DNA of 17,637 nt from an uncultured Veillonella sp. (GCF_934190855.1 NZ_CAKPTN010000019.1:1-17637); one strand, 5' to 3'; positions 7,351-15,998 are shown, counted from the stretch's first letter. Notes: a model not told the origin generated them from the sequence alone. Made by a program: numbers and translations.

Positions 7351-7505
7351 AGAGAATAGGTGTCGCAAGACTTAATAGAGAAATCGGTACAAGCCGATGC
7401 GGTCCCGCCACTGTAAGGACGAGCCTGCTTTCATAGATGTCACTGGAGCAATCTGGGAAGGCGAAAGCGAGGTGATGAGCCCGAGCCAGGAGAACTGCCT
7501 ATTTG
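7351..7505 (+). promoter_or_regulatory. Cobalamin riboswitch aptamer
   Basis: The conserved cobalamin-riboswitch core is plain: GCGGTCCCGCCACTGTAA near 7399-7416, GTCACTGG at 7439-7446, TGGGAAGGCGA near 7454-7464, and TGAGCCCGAG, then the B12 box AGCCAGGAGAACTGCCT at 7484-7500. The outer helix closes between AATAGG (7355-7360) and CCTATT (7498-7503). A hairpin ATCGG/CCGAT lies at 7383-7398. Just downstream, a small hairpin at 7506-7519 shows loop TCACCG, whose ACCG could pair with CGGT at 7400-7403 as the kissing loop known for this class. Adenosyl- versus methylcobalamin preference cannot be decided by eye. It controls the mutA-mutB-meaB operon through a 460-base leader. Confidence 0.93.
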
Positions 7506-7548
7506 ATAATCACCGTTATGTACCTACGAGCGATAGGAAGGGGATTGA

Positions 7549-7581
7549 GGTATGCTGGTTTCAGTATTTTTTTGGCGTACC
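7549..7581 (+). other. Hairpin in the riboswitch expression platform
   Basis: GGTATGC (7549-7555) pairs with GCGTACC (7575-7581), seven pairs with one G-U, across a 19-base loop. It lies between the aptamer and the terminator and could be one of the alternative structures of the switch; the switching partner was not identified. Confidence 0.4.
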
Positions 7582-7598
7582 TTTCAATAAGAAACCTT

Positions 7599-7627
7599 AC
7601 GTGTCACTTTTGGGTGGCACGTTTTTT
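7599..7627 (+). terminator. Leader terminator between the cobalamin riboswitch and mutA
   Basis: ACGTGTCAC (7599-7607) pairs with GTGGCACGT (7614-7622), nine pairs with one G-U, followed by TTTTTT. It lies about 95 bases after the B12 box and 185 bases before mutA, so it is the likely decision point of the riboswitch. Confidence 0.85.
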
Positions 7628-7811
7628 GTTGCCCTTGAAAGTGGCTGTTTAGCGTATGAATCAGGCTTTATAATGATTGAATTAAGGGACATAGACTTGA
7701 GGTTGATGTGGTCCAAGAACAGGAAAGCTCGTGTGATTCATAGATATAACACTTCGCAGGTACGGTGCGCTGTTTCTCGGTATGGTTTCGAGTTGAAAAG
7801 GAGGCACATAT
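7628..7811 (+). other. Post-terminator leader of mutA
   Basis: This stretch is non-coding as far as I can see. It contains TATAAT at 7669-7674 without a good -35, which might be a second, riboswitch-independent promoter, and the AGGAGG (7799-7804) of mutA. AAAGTG at 7638-7643 is complementary to CACTTT inside the terminator hairpin (7605-7610). Confidence 0.4.
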
Positions 7812-9974
7812 ATGTCTGACAAAAAGACTTCGAAGGACGCAGAACGCGATCTATTGGCACCTGTATCCTTTGACGAATTTGAGAAACCTACGTATGAACA
7901 ATGGCAGGCTGAAGTTGAAAAGGCGTTAAAAGGTGGGGACTTCCACAAGAAGATGTTCACGAAAACCTATGAAGGTATTACGTTGCAGCCAATTTACACA
8001 CCTGCACTGCATGGAGAAAAAATTCCAAAAGGTGTATACCCTGGGGCAGGCGAGTTCCTACGTGGCACGAAGGCAAGTGGTTATATTAAAGAGTCTTGGG
8101 GCGTATCCCAGTACGTAGACGATTCCTTGCCTAAAGATGCTAACCATGCAAGTTTATACGAAATTGTAAAAGGTGGCACCATCCACAACATTCGCCTTGA
8201 TGAGGCGACACGCCATGATCAAGATGTACAAGTTGGGGCATCCGTCGGCGTTGGTGGTACATCCTTGTCCACCATGGATGACTGCAGTCAATTGATCGAG
8301 CGTTTTAATCTTAAAGAAAATCCTTTATACATTGAAACAGGCGCTTCTGCAGCAATCTTGATCGGTATGTTAGCAGCCACTGTGAAAGGCTCTAAAAAAC
8401 AAACAGCTGACTTGAAAGGTCTCGTTGGTGCAGACCCTGTAGGCGTTTGGGCTAAAGACGGTGCATTGCATATTTCTTTAGATACAGCCTTTGATGAAAT
8501 GGCACATACTGTTGTATGGGCTAAAGAACAAGCACCAGAGCTTAAAACAGTACTCGTATCTGGTGACGTATACGCTAATGGCGGCGCTAACGATGTGCAA
8601 GAGGTTGCTTATGCATTGGCAACGGCTGTTTGCTATGTACGTCAACTAGCACAACGGAACATCGATATTCACACCATCGCGAAGAGCATGATGTTCACAT
8701 TCTCTTTAGGTGCTAACTTCTTTATGGAAATTGCTAAATTACGTGCGTTGCGCGTACTTTGGGCTCGCATCATGGAAGCATTCGGTGCTGAAGAAGCGGA
8801 CCGCACCGTTCATGTACATGGTAGAACATCTGCTTTCACAAAAACTGTATACGACCCATATGTAAACTTGTTGCGTAATACAACACAAGCATTCTCTGGC
8901 GTTGTAGGCGGTTTGAACAGCCTTGAAGTATCTCCATTCGACCAACCAATTCGCAAAGCGGACGATTTCTCGCGCCGTATTGCCCGTAATATCCAAGTTA
9001 TGTTGCAAACTGAATTCGAGTTGCGTCAACCTGTGGACCCTGTAGGCGGTTCTTGGTACGTGGAAACATTGGCTGCCGAATTATGCGAAAAAATCTGGGC
9101 TGAGTTCCAAACTATCGAATCTAAAGGCGGCATCGTGGCGGCCTTGAAAGAAGGCTATCCACAAGCTCAAGTTAAAGCAATCCTCGATGAACGCTTCAAA
9201 AACCTTGCATTCCGTAAGGATGTGGCTGTTGGTAACAACATGTATGCGAACATGACGGAAGAATTGCTGGATCCAAAACCAGAAAATCAAGAAACATTGC
9301 GTCAAAAACGTGTGGCTCAAATCGATGAGTACTTGGCAGGTGCAGAGGCTGATGCGGTTGTGAAAGCACAGGCTACCCTAGAAGCAAGTACGACAGAACC
9401 GGGCGCTTTGATTGGTCTCATCGAACTTGGTGCATTGCAAAAATTGACAATGCGTCAAATCCGCAAGTCCTTAGACGCTGGCGATATTTCGTCTGAAACA
9501 ATTGAACCAATTACAGCACATCGCTGGACTGAACAATTTGAAGCACTTCGTATGCGCACTGAAAACTATAAACAACGTACGAAAGACAATGTGAAGGTAT
9601 TCTTGGCTAATATGGGCCCAATCCCTCAACATAAACCTCGTGCAGACTTCTCCACAGGCTTCTTCGAAGTAGGTGCTTTTGAAGTTATTAAAAATGATGG
9701 ACATGAAACAACGGCTGATGCGGCGAAGGCTGCTCGTGAAAGTGGTGCCGATGTTGTCGTTATCTGTTCCACAGATGATACATATCCAGAATTAGTACCA
9801 CCACTTGCAAAAGAATTGAAAGAAACTATGCCTAATGTAACAGTTATCTTGGCAGGGGCACCTCCTAAGGACCTTGAGCCTGTATACCGTGAAGCTGGCG
9901 TAGACGACTTCATTTCCGTTCGTGCAAATTGTTACGAAATCTTGAATACATTACAAGATAAGAAAGGGATGTGA
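7812..9974 (+). CDS. mutA: Methylmalonyl-CoA mutase, small (beta) subunit
   Basis: The non-catalytic partner of the heterodimeric adenosylcobalamin-dependent mutase that interconverts succinyl-CoA and (R)-methylmalonyl-CoA, the central step of lactate-to-propionate fermentation. The 720 residues show a degenerate mutase barrel (about 50-560; G-G-T-S-L-S-T-M at 148-155, [11 protein letters not shown] at 408-418) and a C-terminal flavodoxin-like domain (about 593-715). Where the large subunit has the B12-binding DGHDRG, this one reads P-Q-H-K-P-R (605-610) after L-A-N-M-G, so the base-off cobalamin motif is lost, as expected for a small subunit. AGGAGG lies 7 bases before the ATG. It is the first gene of the operon and ends 4 bases before mutB, under the upstream cobalamin riboswitch. 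Confidence 0.95.
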   Translation: MSDKKTSKDAERDLLAPVSFDEFEKPTYEQWQAEVEKALKGGDFHKKMFTKTYEGITLQPIYTPALHGEKIPKGVYPGAGEFLRGTKASGYIKESWGVSQYVDDSLPKDANHASLYEIVKGGTIHNIRLDEATRHDQDVQVGASVGVGGTSLSTMDDCSQLIERFNLKENPLYIETGASAAILIGMLAATVKGSKKQTADLKGLVGADPVGVWAKDGALHISLDTAFDEMAHTVVWAKEQAPELKTVLVSGDVYANGGANDVQEVAYALATAVCYVRQLAQRNIDIHTIAKSMMFTFSLGANFFMEIAKLRALRVLWARIMEAFGAEEADRTVHVHGRTSAFTKTVYDPYVNLLRNTTQAFSGVVGGLNSLEVSPFDQPIRKADDFSRRIARNIQVMLQTEFELRQPVDPVGGSWYVETLAAELCEKIWAEFQTIESKGGIVAALKEGYPQAQVKAILDERFKNLAFRKDVAVGNNMYANMTEELLDPKPENQETLRQKRVAQIDEYLAGAEADAVVKAQATLEASTTEPGALIGLIELGALQKLTMRQIRKSLDAGDISSETIEPITAHRWTEQFEALRMRTENYKQRTKDNVKVFLANMGPIPQHKPRADFSTGFFEVGAFEVIKNDGHETTADAAKAARESGADVVVICSTDDTYPELVPPLAKELKETMPNVTVILAGAPPKDLEPVYREAGVDDFISVRANCYEILNTLQDKKGM

Positions 9975-9978
9975 GCTC

Positions 9979-12168
9979 ATGTTTAAAAATCCAGACTTCT
10001 CCTCTCTTGGCTTGGGAACGCAGTCACCGACATCTCGCGATGCATGGCTTGCTGAACTTCAAAAAGAAACAGGAAAAAGCTTTGAAGATTTATATAATAC
10101 GACAATGGAGCAAATCCAACTAAAACCTCTCTATACAGAGATGGATTATGAAGGAATGACACACCTTGATTATATGGCTGGTGTACCTCCATTCTTGCGT
10201 GGACCTTATTCCACAATGTACGTAACTCGTCCTTGGACAGTACGTCAGTACGCTGGTTTCTCCACAGCCGAAGAATCCAATGCGTTCTATCGTCGTAACT
10301 TGGCAGCGGGCCAAAAAGGTTTGTCTATCGCCTTTGACCTTGCCACACACCGTGGTTACGACTCCGACCATCCTCGCGTAGTAGGTGACGTTGGTAAAGC
10401 CGGTGTTGCGGTAGACTCCATCCTCGATATGGAAATTCTATTCTCCGGTATTCCTCTCGACCAAATGTCCGTATCCATGACAATGAACGGCGCCGTATTG
10501 CCTGTTATGGCGTTCTATATCCTAGCTGGTGAAGAACAAGGCGTTGATAAAAAGGTTATGGCTGGTACAATTCAAAATGATATCTTGAAAGAGTTCATGG
10601 TACGTAATACTTATATTTACCCTCCAGCTACGTCCATGCGCATCATCGGCGATATCTTTGCGTACACATCTCAGTACATGCCTAAATTCAACAGTATCTC
10701 CATTTCTGGCTACCATATGCAAGAAGCAGGCGCTACGGCAGATATCGAATTAGGTTACACATTGGCCGATGGTCTTGAATACATCCGTACCGGTGTAAAT
10801 GCAGGCCTTCACGTAGATAAATTCGCTCCACGTTTGTCCTTCTTCTGGGCAATCGGGAAGAACTACTTCATGGAAGTGGCGAAAATGCGTGCTGCTCGTA
10901 TGTTGTGGGCTAAGATTATTAAAAGCTTTGGTTCTGAAAATCCTAAATCCATGGCTCTTCGTACACATAGCCAAACTTCTGGGTGGTCCTTAACAGAACA
11001 AGATCCATTTAACAACGTAGCTCGTACATGTATGGAAGCGATGGGCGCTGCATTGGGCCATACGCAATCTCTACATACCAATGCGCTTGATGAAGCCATT
11101 GCGTTGCCTACGGACTTCTCTGCACGTATTGCCCGTAATACTCAGCTTTACATTCAAGACGAAACTAAGGTATGTAAGGTTATCGATCCATGGGGCGGTT
11201 CCTACTATGTAGAAGCATTGACTGATGAATTAATTCGCCGTGCTTGGGGTCATATCCAAGAAATCGAATCTCTTGGCGGTATGGCGAAAGCGATTGATAC
11301 TGGTCTTCCTAAGATGCGTATCGAAGAAGCGGCAGCTCGTCGCCAAGCTCGTATCGACTCTGGCCGTGAAGCGATCATCGGCATCAATAAATATCGTCTA
11401 GATAAAGAAGATCCATTGGATATCCTCGACGTAGATAACACGGCTGTACGGGAAGCGCAAATCCGTCGTCTTGAACAATTGCGTGCTAACCGCGACGAAG
11501 AAAAGGTTCAATCCTGCCTCGAAGCGATTACGAATGCTACAGAATCCGGAGAAGGCAACTTGCTTGCCCTTGCCCTTGAAGCAGCTCGTGCTCGTGCATC
11601 TTTGGGGGAAATTTCCTTTGCTGTTGAAAAGGTTTGTGGCCGTCATAAAGCGGTTATTCGCTCTATTTCTGGCGTATACTCTAGCGAATATGAAGATGAC
11701 GATGTTATCAAAGAAGTACGTCAAATGGCAGATGACTTCGAAGAACTCGAAGGTCGTCGCCCTCGTATCATGATTGCGAAGATGGGCCAAGATGGTCATG
11801 ATCGCGGTGCCAAAGTTATCGCTACATCCTTCGCAGATATGGGCTTCGACGTAGATATCGGACCTTTGTTCCAAACGCCAGAAGAAACAGCACAAGATGC
11901 GGTGGATAATGACGTTCACATCGTCGGCTTCAGTTCCCTTGCGGCAGGTCACAAAACATTGTTACCTCAACTTGTGGAAGAACTCAACAAGCGCGGTCGT
12001 GGAGATATTTTGGTTGCCATCGGTGGCGTAATCCCTGCTCAGGACTATGAGTTCCTACGCGAACATGGCGCAGTGGCTATCTTTGGCCCTGGTACAGTCT
12101 TGCCTGTAGCGGCTAAGAAATTGCTAGAAACATTGACTAGTCACATTCAAGACGAGTCTGATGACTGA
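9979..12168 (+). CDS. mutB: Methylmalonyl-CoA mutase, large (alpha) catalytic subunit
   Basis: The catalytic subunit that carries adenosylcobalamin and rearranges succinyl-CoA and methylmalonyl-CoA by a radical mechanism in the cytoplasm. The TIM-barrel domain fills about residues 40-560 and contains the family signatures [11 protein letters not shown] (84-94), T-I-Q-N-D (197-201), [11 protein letters not shown] (206-216) and S-G-Y-H-M-Q-E-A-G (243-251). By recall of the Propionibacterium enzyme, Y91, Q199, R209 and H246 are the expected active-site positions. The B12 domain begins near 596 with [11 protein letters not shown]607 is the cobalt ligand and D605 its partner. All key residues are present, so it should be active. 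It starts 4 bases after mutA, and its stop overlaps the meaB start. Confidence 0.97.
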   Translation: MFKNPDFSSLGLGTQSPTSRDAWLAELQKETGKSFEDLYNTTMEQIQLKPLYTEMDYEGMTHLDYMAGVPPFLRGPYSTMYVTRPWTVRQYAGFSTAEESNAFYRRNLAAGQKGLSIAFDLATHRGYDSDHPRVVGDVGKAGVAVDSILDMEILFSGIPLDQMSVSMTMNGAVLPVMAFYILAGEEQGVDKKVMAGTIQNDILKEFMVRNTYIYPPATSMRIIGDIFAYTSQYMPKFNSISISGYHMQEAGATADIELGYTLADGLEYIRTGVNAGLHVDKFAPRLSFFWAIGKNYFMEVAKMRAARMLWAKIIKSFGSENPKSMALRTHSQTSGWSLTEQDPFNNVARTCMEAMGAALGHTQSLHTNALDEAIALPTDFSARIARNTQLYIQDETKVCKVIDPWGGSYYVEALTDELIRRAWGHIQEIESLGGMAKAIDTGLPKMRIEEAAARRQARIDSGREAIIGINKYRLDKEDPLDILDVDNTAVREAQIRRLEQLRANRDEEKVQSCLEAITNATESGEGNLLALALEAARARASLGEISFAVEKVCGRHKAVIRSISGVYSSEYEDDDVIKEVRQMADDFEELEGRRPRIMIAKMGQDGHDRGAKVIATSFADMGFDVDIGPLFQTPEETAQDAVDNDVHIVGFSSLAAGHKTLLPQLVEELNKRGRGDILVAIGGVIPAQDYEFLREHGAVAIFGPGTVLPVAAKKLLETLTSHIQDESDD

Positions 12169-13303
12169 TACTTATCGTCCCGATTGGGTGCCAGAAGATG
12201 CGAAGAAAGATGATACCTTCGCGTGTCATGTCATGAAAGGCGTCAAGGAAATGCACGACGGCCTTTTATCTAGCTCCGCTCACCTGGCTCCGTCGGTACG
12301 TCCCGTACAGCGGCGAAAGAAGTTAACTGTCGCTGATTATGTACGCGGTATCGAGCAGGGGGACCGCGTTATACTTTCACGGGCTATCACATTAGTAGAA
12401 AGTAATAATAAGGAACACTTTAAATTAGCTCAACAAGTATTGCAAGCTATATTGCCTCGCACGGGCAAGGCGTTGCGCATCGGTATTACTGGTGTGCCTG
12501 GGGCCGGTAAAAGTACATTTATTGAAGCCTTTGGCAATATGCTCATTGAAGCAGGTTACAAGGTGGCCGTACTTGCTGTAGACCCTACAAGCCAAGTCAC
12601 AAAGGGCAGTATTTTAGGCGATAAAACGCGGATGGAAACATTGACGAAACATCCTGACGCGTACATTCGTCCATCGCCGGCTGGTGGCACACTGGGCGGT
12701 GTAGCTCGTAAAAGTAGAGAGACTATGCTACTTTGCGAGGCTGCTGGATACGATATCATTCTCGTTGAAACCGTTGGGGTTGGGCAAAGTGAAGTTACCG
12801 TGCGTTCCATGGTAGACTTCTTTATGCTCATCGTATTAACTGGTGCAGGCGATGAATTACAAGGCATCAAAAAAGGCGTTATGGAGCTGGCTGATGCTAT
12901 TGTGGTCAACAAGGCTGATGGGGATAACCTCAAGCGTGCTCTCATCGCTCGTAGCGATTACGATCGGATGTTGCATTACATTCGTCCGGCTACGGAAAAA
13001 TGGAAAACCCAAGCCTACACATGTTCAGCAGTGACAAAGGATGGTCTCGATGAATTATGGGATGTCATCCAAGAATTTGCTGAACAAGGTAAAGAAAATG
13101 GGGTATTCTTAAAACGCCGTCAAGAACAATCCCTTCGTTGGGTACGCGATATGATTGATGAACACTTGCACAATCTATTCTTTAATAATATAGTCATTCA
13201 AGGTCGCATGGGCGAAGTGGAATCTGCTGTCTTAGACGGAGAAATGAGCGAATCTCAAGCCGTAGAAGAATTAATTACTGTCTTTGACAAGTCCTTAAGA
13301 TAA
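12161..13303 (+). CDS. meaB: MeaB-type GTPase, methylmalonyl-CoA mutase chaperone
   Basis: A G3E-family P-loop GTPase (MeaB/ArgK, MMAA orthologue) that binds the mutase, gates adenosylcobalamin loading and ejects damaged cofactor. Visible motifs: Walker [10 protein letters not shown] at 111-119, D-P-T-S-Q near 141-145, the switch region E-T-V-G-V-G-Q-S-E at 203-211, and the guanine-specificity N-K-A-D at 250-253. An N-terminal helical extension of about 100 residues and a C-terminal dimerisation arm (about 310-380) complete the usual architecture. Its ATG lies inside the end of mutB (8-base overlap), a sign of translational coupling. The 380 residues are somewhat longer than many MeaB proteins because of the N-terminal extension. 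It was once called ArgK, a misassignment as an arginine transporter kinase. A strong terminator follows. Confidence 0.95.
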   Translation: MTDTYRPDWVPEDAKKDDTFACHVMKGVKEMHDGLLSSSAHLAPSVRPVQRRKKLTVADYVRGIEQGDRVILSRAITLVESNNKEHFKLAQQVLQAILPRTGKALRIGITGVPGAGKSTFIEAFGNMLIEAGYKVAVLAVDPTSQVTKGSILGDKTRMETLTKHPDAYIRPSPAGGTLGGVARKSRETMLLCEAAGYDIILVETVGVGQSEVTVRSMVDFFMLIVLTGAGDELQGIKKGVMELADAIVVNKADGDNLKRALIARSDYDRMLHYIRPATEKWKTQAYTCSAVTKDGLDELWDVIQEFAEQGKENGVFLKRRQEQSLRWVRDMIDEHLHNLFFNNIVIQGRMGEVESAVLDGEMSESQAVEELITVFDKSLR

Positions 13304-13306
13304 CAT

Positions 13307-13370
13307 AAAAGGCATAGTATCAAATGTGCTATAGGCCAAGTGCCGTAGTACATTGATGCTATGCCTTTTT
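13307..13370 (+). terminator. Rho-independent terminator of the mutAB-meaB operon
   Basis: A long imperfect stem, AAAAGGCATAG... at 13307-13331 with TAG...CTATGCCTTTT at 13346-13369, ends in five T residues, 3 bases after the meaB stop codon. Confidence 0.9.
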
Positions 13371-13434
13371 CTGTATAATAATAAATAATTAGTCTTAATT
13401 AGCTAATAAAAGCTAGATGTTCTATAAGTTCATC

Positions 13435-13463
13435 TTTTTAAATTGCTAAAGTCGGTGTATAAT
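13435..13463 (+). promoter_or_regulatory. Possible promoter of the 85-residue membrane protein gene
   Basis: TATAAT at 13458-13463 has a weak TTTTTA 17 bp upstream. It lies 41 bases before the ATG, and terminators flank the gene on both sides, so it needs its own promoter. Confidence 0.45.
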
Positions 13464-13504
13464 TAAAGTATATTCACCGTTAATGTTATGAGGGGGACAT
13501 TCAA

Positions 13505-13762
13505 ATGAACAAAAAACTGTTATTACCAATCGGTGTAGTCGTTTTGATTATTGGTATTGCCATTTTATTGTTAAATCCAGATCCGGCGGCGGCTAATTTG
13601 GAAATTGCAAGAAATGCGACTAATGCGCAAGCAGCAGCTAAGGCTATCTCTGCGAATAACCAATCTTACACCTTGTGGTATTCTATCGGTATGTTCTGTA
13701 GCGGTTTAGGACTGGCTTTAGGCGTAGGTGGCTTCATCGTAAACATCATTAAAAAAGACTAA
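13505..13762 (+). CDS. Small two-helix membrane protein of unknown function
   Basis: I do not recognise the family. The 85-residue protein has a hydrophobic segment at about 5-23 (LLLPIGVVVLIIGIAILLL), an alanine- and asparagine-rich extracytoplasmic or periplasmic stretch at about 24-54 and a second hydrophobic segment at about 56-78, ending in a basic K-K-D tail. The first segment could also be an uncleaved signal anchor. AGGGGG (13491-13496) lies 8 bases before the ATG. It is isolated between two terminators and is a single-gene transcription unit, so its neighbours say nothing about its job. Confidence 0.75.
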   Translation: MNKKLLLPIGVVVLIIGIAILLLNPDPAAANLEIARNATNAQAAAKAISANNQSYTLWYSIGMFCSGLGLALGVGGFIVNIIKKD

Positions 13763-13784
13763 TCTAGTTTGTGTGCTACGATTT

Positions 13785-13828
13785 AAAAGGCTGTACTAGA
13801 ATGTAGATCATTTTAGTACAGCCTTTTT
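13785..13828 (+). terminator. Rho-independent terminator after the small membrane protein gene
   Basis: A 19-bp stem (13785-13803 with 13809-13827, one G-U) has a five-base loop and a T run, 22 bases after the stop codon. Confidence 0.93.
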
Positions 13829-13875
13829 GCATATATTTTATTATACTCTATTTTTTTGTGAAAGTTCTAATCCTC

Positions 13876-13947
13876 AATTTATATGGCTATTACCTTGCAA
13901 ATTTATATGGTTATGACGTGGTAAATTTATGTGGCTTTTACGTCGCA
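13876..13947. repeat. Three tandem 24-bp repeats upstream of the exbB promoter
   Basis: Three consecutive copies (13876-13899, 13900-13923, 13924-13947) have an exact 24-bp period and no spacer. Each begins AATTTATATGG or AATTTATGTGG and ends in a more variable part (ATTACCTTGCA, ATGACGTGGTA, TTTACGTCGCA). They end 30 bp before the extended -10 at 13975-13983. The divergence between copies argues against a recent slippage and for maintained binding sites, but this is an inference. Confidence 0.8.
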
Positions 13948-13974
13948 TATCTTGTTTTTTGATAAGGTAAAACG

Positions 13975-13983
13975 TGATATAAT
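13975..13983 (+). promoter_or_regulatory. Extended -10 promoter of the exbB-exbD-tonB operon
   Basis: TGATATAAT is a perfect extended -10, 45 bases before the exbB ATG. The -35 position is only a T run, so an upstream activator bound at the tandem repeats would be plausible. Confidence 0.6.
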
Positions 13984-14027
13984 TAACCAGATAGAGCCTA
14001 AAGGGTAAAAGGCTTTTGGAGGTTAGT

Positions 14028-14633
14028 ATGAGTAGTATAGCGCATTTATTTGTAGCTGGTGGGTTTGTTATGTATCCACTAGTGATTTTTTTGCTTTTCG
14101 CTTTGATGATCGGTATTGAGCGTATCGTGTTATATCGCAAGTTCACTAAGGATTTGCGTCGCTTTAATAAGGTGTTAGAGAAGAACCAATCTTGGGTCAT
14201 GCTACCAAGTGTTCTAGAACGAGACACAGAGGAGCTCGGTTCTTTATTTGCTCGCGCTATGCGCAGTGCAAAGAACTATAATGGTTTAGAAAACCGTTTG
14301 CAAGACGTAGTATCTTATGCCGATGAGCGTTTAAAACGCGGCCTTAGCTGGCTCAGTATGATTGTAACGATGGCACCGTTGTTGGGCCTATTGGGTACAG
14401 TGCTCGGTATGATTCGCGCCTTTGCTGTGGTAGGCGGCGATATTGGGGCTCCTACTATCATTACAGGAGGTGTGTCGGAAGCCTTGGTGGCAACGGCTAC
14501 TGGCTTGACCGTAGCGATTATCGCTCTTGGCTTTCACAGTTACTGTGCAGCAAAGGTAAATGATTCGATTACTACATTAGAGCATGAGTGCGGCAACATC
14601 CTCGATGCGTACAACGAGGAGCATGATATATGA
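14028..14633 (+). CDS. exbB: ExbB/TolQ-family proton-channel protein
   Basis: An inner-membrane protein of the MotA/TolQ/ExbB family that, with ExbD, uses the proton motive force to energise TonB. The 201 residues have the family's three helices, at about 12-34, 110-132 and 153-175, with the cytoplasmic loop between the first two. The signature A-P-L-L-G-L-L-G-T-V-L-G-M-I-R-A-F lies at 116-132, and the G-G-V-S-E-A-L-V-A-T-A-T-G-L stretch at 147-160. I chose the ATG at 14028, which has GGAGG 5 bases upstream, not an in-frame TTG at 14016 that lies inside that site. Its stop overlaps the exbD start in an ATGA. TolQ is the alternative name; the tonB-like third gene and the lack of TolB/Pal favour ExbB. 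Confidence 0.9.
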   Translation: MSSIAHLFVAGGFVMYPLVIFLLFALMIGIERIVLYRKFTKDLRRFNKVLEKNQSWVMLPSVLERDTEELGSLFARAMRSAKNYNGLENRLQDVVSYADERLKRGLSWLSMIVTMAPLLGLLGTVLGMIRAFAVVGGDIGAPTIITGGVSEALVATATGLTVAIIALGFHSYCAAKVNDSITTLEHECGNILDAYNEEHDI

Positions 14634-15034
14634 GACGACGCACATTAGGGGTTAAAAAAGAACCGACTATCATGATTATCCCCATGATCGATATCGTATT
14701 CTTTTTATTGGTATTTTTCATGGTGGGCACGTTGTATATGAATACAGAGCAGCAAATTCCGCTTAATTTGCCATCTGCATCGACGTCTACAGCAAAATCT
14801 ATTGAGCCTATTACGATTACGCTCACCACGACGCACACGCTATATATCGACAATCAGGAAATCTCTTCCAATCGATTGGCCGAAGAGGTACAAGCTATCG
14901 TGAAACAAGCGCCGCGACAAGCTTTTATCATTCGCGCGTCCAAGGACGTGTATTATAGCGAGGTTATCGCTCTCTTAGACATGCTCAAGGTGAATGGCGC
15001 TAAATATATTAGCGTCGCTACGGAACGGAAGTGA
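14630..15034 (+). CDS. exbD: ExbD/TolR-family biopolymer transport protein
   Basis: The single-helix partner of ExbB. After a short basic N-terminus (RRRTLGVKK) comes the helix with the conserved I-P-M-I-D-I-V-F-F-L-L-V-F-F-M; D21 corresponds to the essential membrane aspartate of ExbD. The periplasmic domain (about 45-134) ends with the usual F-I-I-R-A-S-K-D-V-Y-Y and V-I-A-L-L-D-M-L-K strand-helix pattern. The 134 residues are normal for the family. GAGGAG at 14616-14621 is 8 bases before the ATG, which overlaps the exbB stop codon. The next gene starts 4 bases after its stop. Confidence 0.92.
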   Translation: MRRRTLGVKKEPTIMIIPMIDIVFFLLVFFMVGTLYMNTEQQIPLNLPSASTSTAKSIEPITITLTTTHTLYIDNQEISSNRLAEEVQAIVKQAPRQAFIIRASKDVYYSEVIALLDMLKVNGAKYISVATERK

Positions 15035-15038
15035 TTCT

Positions 15039-15884
15039 ATGTTTGAATCGCATTATCTGAAACCGTTTATCGTGTCCTTAGGCATTACGACCATACTCAT
15101 CTCTGGCATGGGCCTTTCGTTGCGGGGGATGGCCGGTACTGGTGCTGCTCATGATGCGGCGGAAATTAGCTTTAATTTGCCTGATGATGGTGAAAGCGAT
15201 ACAGGGGTAGCTACCGTTGAGGAACTACCAAAACCTGTGGAAAAGCCTACGGGAAAAATACTGGACGAAACTCCAGCAGGGGCGGCTCCTAAGGTGAATC
15301 CATCGCTAGATGAGCGCAAGCAAGGGGATGAACGTACGAAAGAGTTAAGTGAAAGTACAGCACCATCTAGTGTGCGCCGAGAATGGGCTGTTCCAAAGGC
15401 TATTGAGTCAGAATCGAGTAGCAGTGAACAAGCGGTAGTTACGCATGGGACTGATTCTAGGGATGGAAACTCCTCCAAGAATAGTAGGGCGCCTATCGGT
15501 AAAGATGTAACATCGGATCCGAATGCAAATGGCAACGGGCTGCCTGAATCTAGTGACTTATCCTTCTTATCTGATTTAGCATTGAGTCTGTTGACGCCAG
15601 GGCAACAAGCACTTTTACAAAAACCAGATATTAATCCTCATGACTATTTGCGGACTGTGCAAGAACAGGGGCGAGCATCCGTCGTAACCGGCAAGGTCGT
15701 AGTACGGGTTAACTTTGATGTAAATGGTAACGTCATTGTTGGGGAACATACGCCACTCATTGTAGACGATGTACCGGAAGCCGTACGAGACGAAGCGCTG
15801 CGCATTATCAAAAGCAGTGGCTCCATCGTTAATCGACGGGGTGAACCTGTTTACCTAGCAGTTCCCGTTATTCTAGGACAATAA
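15039..15884 (+). CDS. tonB: TonB-family energy-transducing protein
   Basis: A TonB-like protein that would span the periplasm and pass energy from ExbB-ExbD to an outer-membrane transporter. It has an N-terminal anchor (about residues 9-28), a long hydrophilic linker (about 35-175) and a C-terminal TonB domain at about 217-280 (G-K-V-V-V-R-V-N-F-D-V-N-G-N-V, then A-V-R-D-E-A-L-R-I-I and G-E-P-V-Y-L-A-V-P-V). The linker is rich in Ser, Glu, Asp and Lys, not in the Pro-Glu/Pro-Lys repeats of classical TonB. I chose the ATG at 15039 (281 residues) because it follows exbD by 4 bases; an in-frame ATG at 14994 would run inside exbD and add a non-membrane leader. A TolA-like role cannot be fully excluded. 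No receptor gene lies next to it. Confidence 0.85.
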   Translation: MFESHYLKPFIVSLGITTILISGMGLSLRGMAGTGAAHDAAEISFNLPDDGESDTGVATVEELPKPVEKPTGKILDETPAGAAPKVNPSLDERKQGDERTKELSESTAPSSVRREWAVPKAIESESSSSEQAVVTHGTDSRDGNSSKNSRAPIGKDVTSDPNANGNGLPESSDLSFLSDLALSLLTPGQQALLQKPDINPHDYLRTVQEQGRASVVTGKVVVRVNFDVNGNVIVGEHTPLIVDDVPEAVRDEALRIIKSSGSIVNRRGEPVYLAVPVILGQ

Positions 15885-15927
15885 AGAGGCATATCTCATA
15901 CAAATGTATGTAAGATATGCCTCTTTT
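15883..15927 (+). terminator. Rho-independent terminator after tonB, possibly bidirectional
   Basis: Outer stem AAAGAGGCATATCT with AGATATGCCTCTTT (15883-15896 and 15913-15926) plus an inner CATAC/GTATG helix. The A run and T run at both ends would let it also stop the minus-strand gene that ends at 15999. It overlaps the tonB stop codon. Confidence 0.92.
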
Positions 15928-15998
15928 GTTATGTTTGTATGTAATGAATGTTTAATTGAAACGATATATGTTACGACGTAATTTAAGGTATCCTTATG

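Noticed and set aside
7397..7819. A 140-codon plus-strand open frame just before mutA
   Set aside because: It covers the riboswitch core, the leader terminator and the start of mutA, has no ribosome binding site, and its translation resembles no protein; the RNA features explain the sequence.
9696..9704. An apparent cobalamin motif D-G-H in the MutA C-terminal domain (residues 629-631)
   Set aside because: Aligning the L-A-N-M-G of MutA with the I-A-K-M-G of MutB places the real motif position at P-Q-H-K-P-R (605-610). The DGH at 629 is in the next helix-strand region and is not the ligand position.
11398..11952. A 184-codon minus-strand open frame inside mutB
   Set aside because: It is antisense to the strongly conserved mutB coding sequence, has no promoter or ribosome binding site of note, and other long antisense frames occur over mutA and the lactate dehydrogenase in the same way.
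14016..14027. TTG start for exbB giving four more residues
   Set aside because: The TTG overlaps the GGAGG ribosome binding site that serves the ATG at 14028.
14994..15038. Upstream ATG for the tonB-like gene inside exbD
   Set aside because: It would add 15 polar residues before the membrane anchor. The ATG at 15039 lies 4 bases after exbD and places the anchor at the N-terminus as expected.
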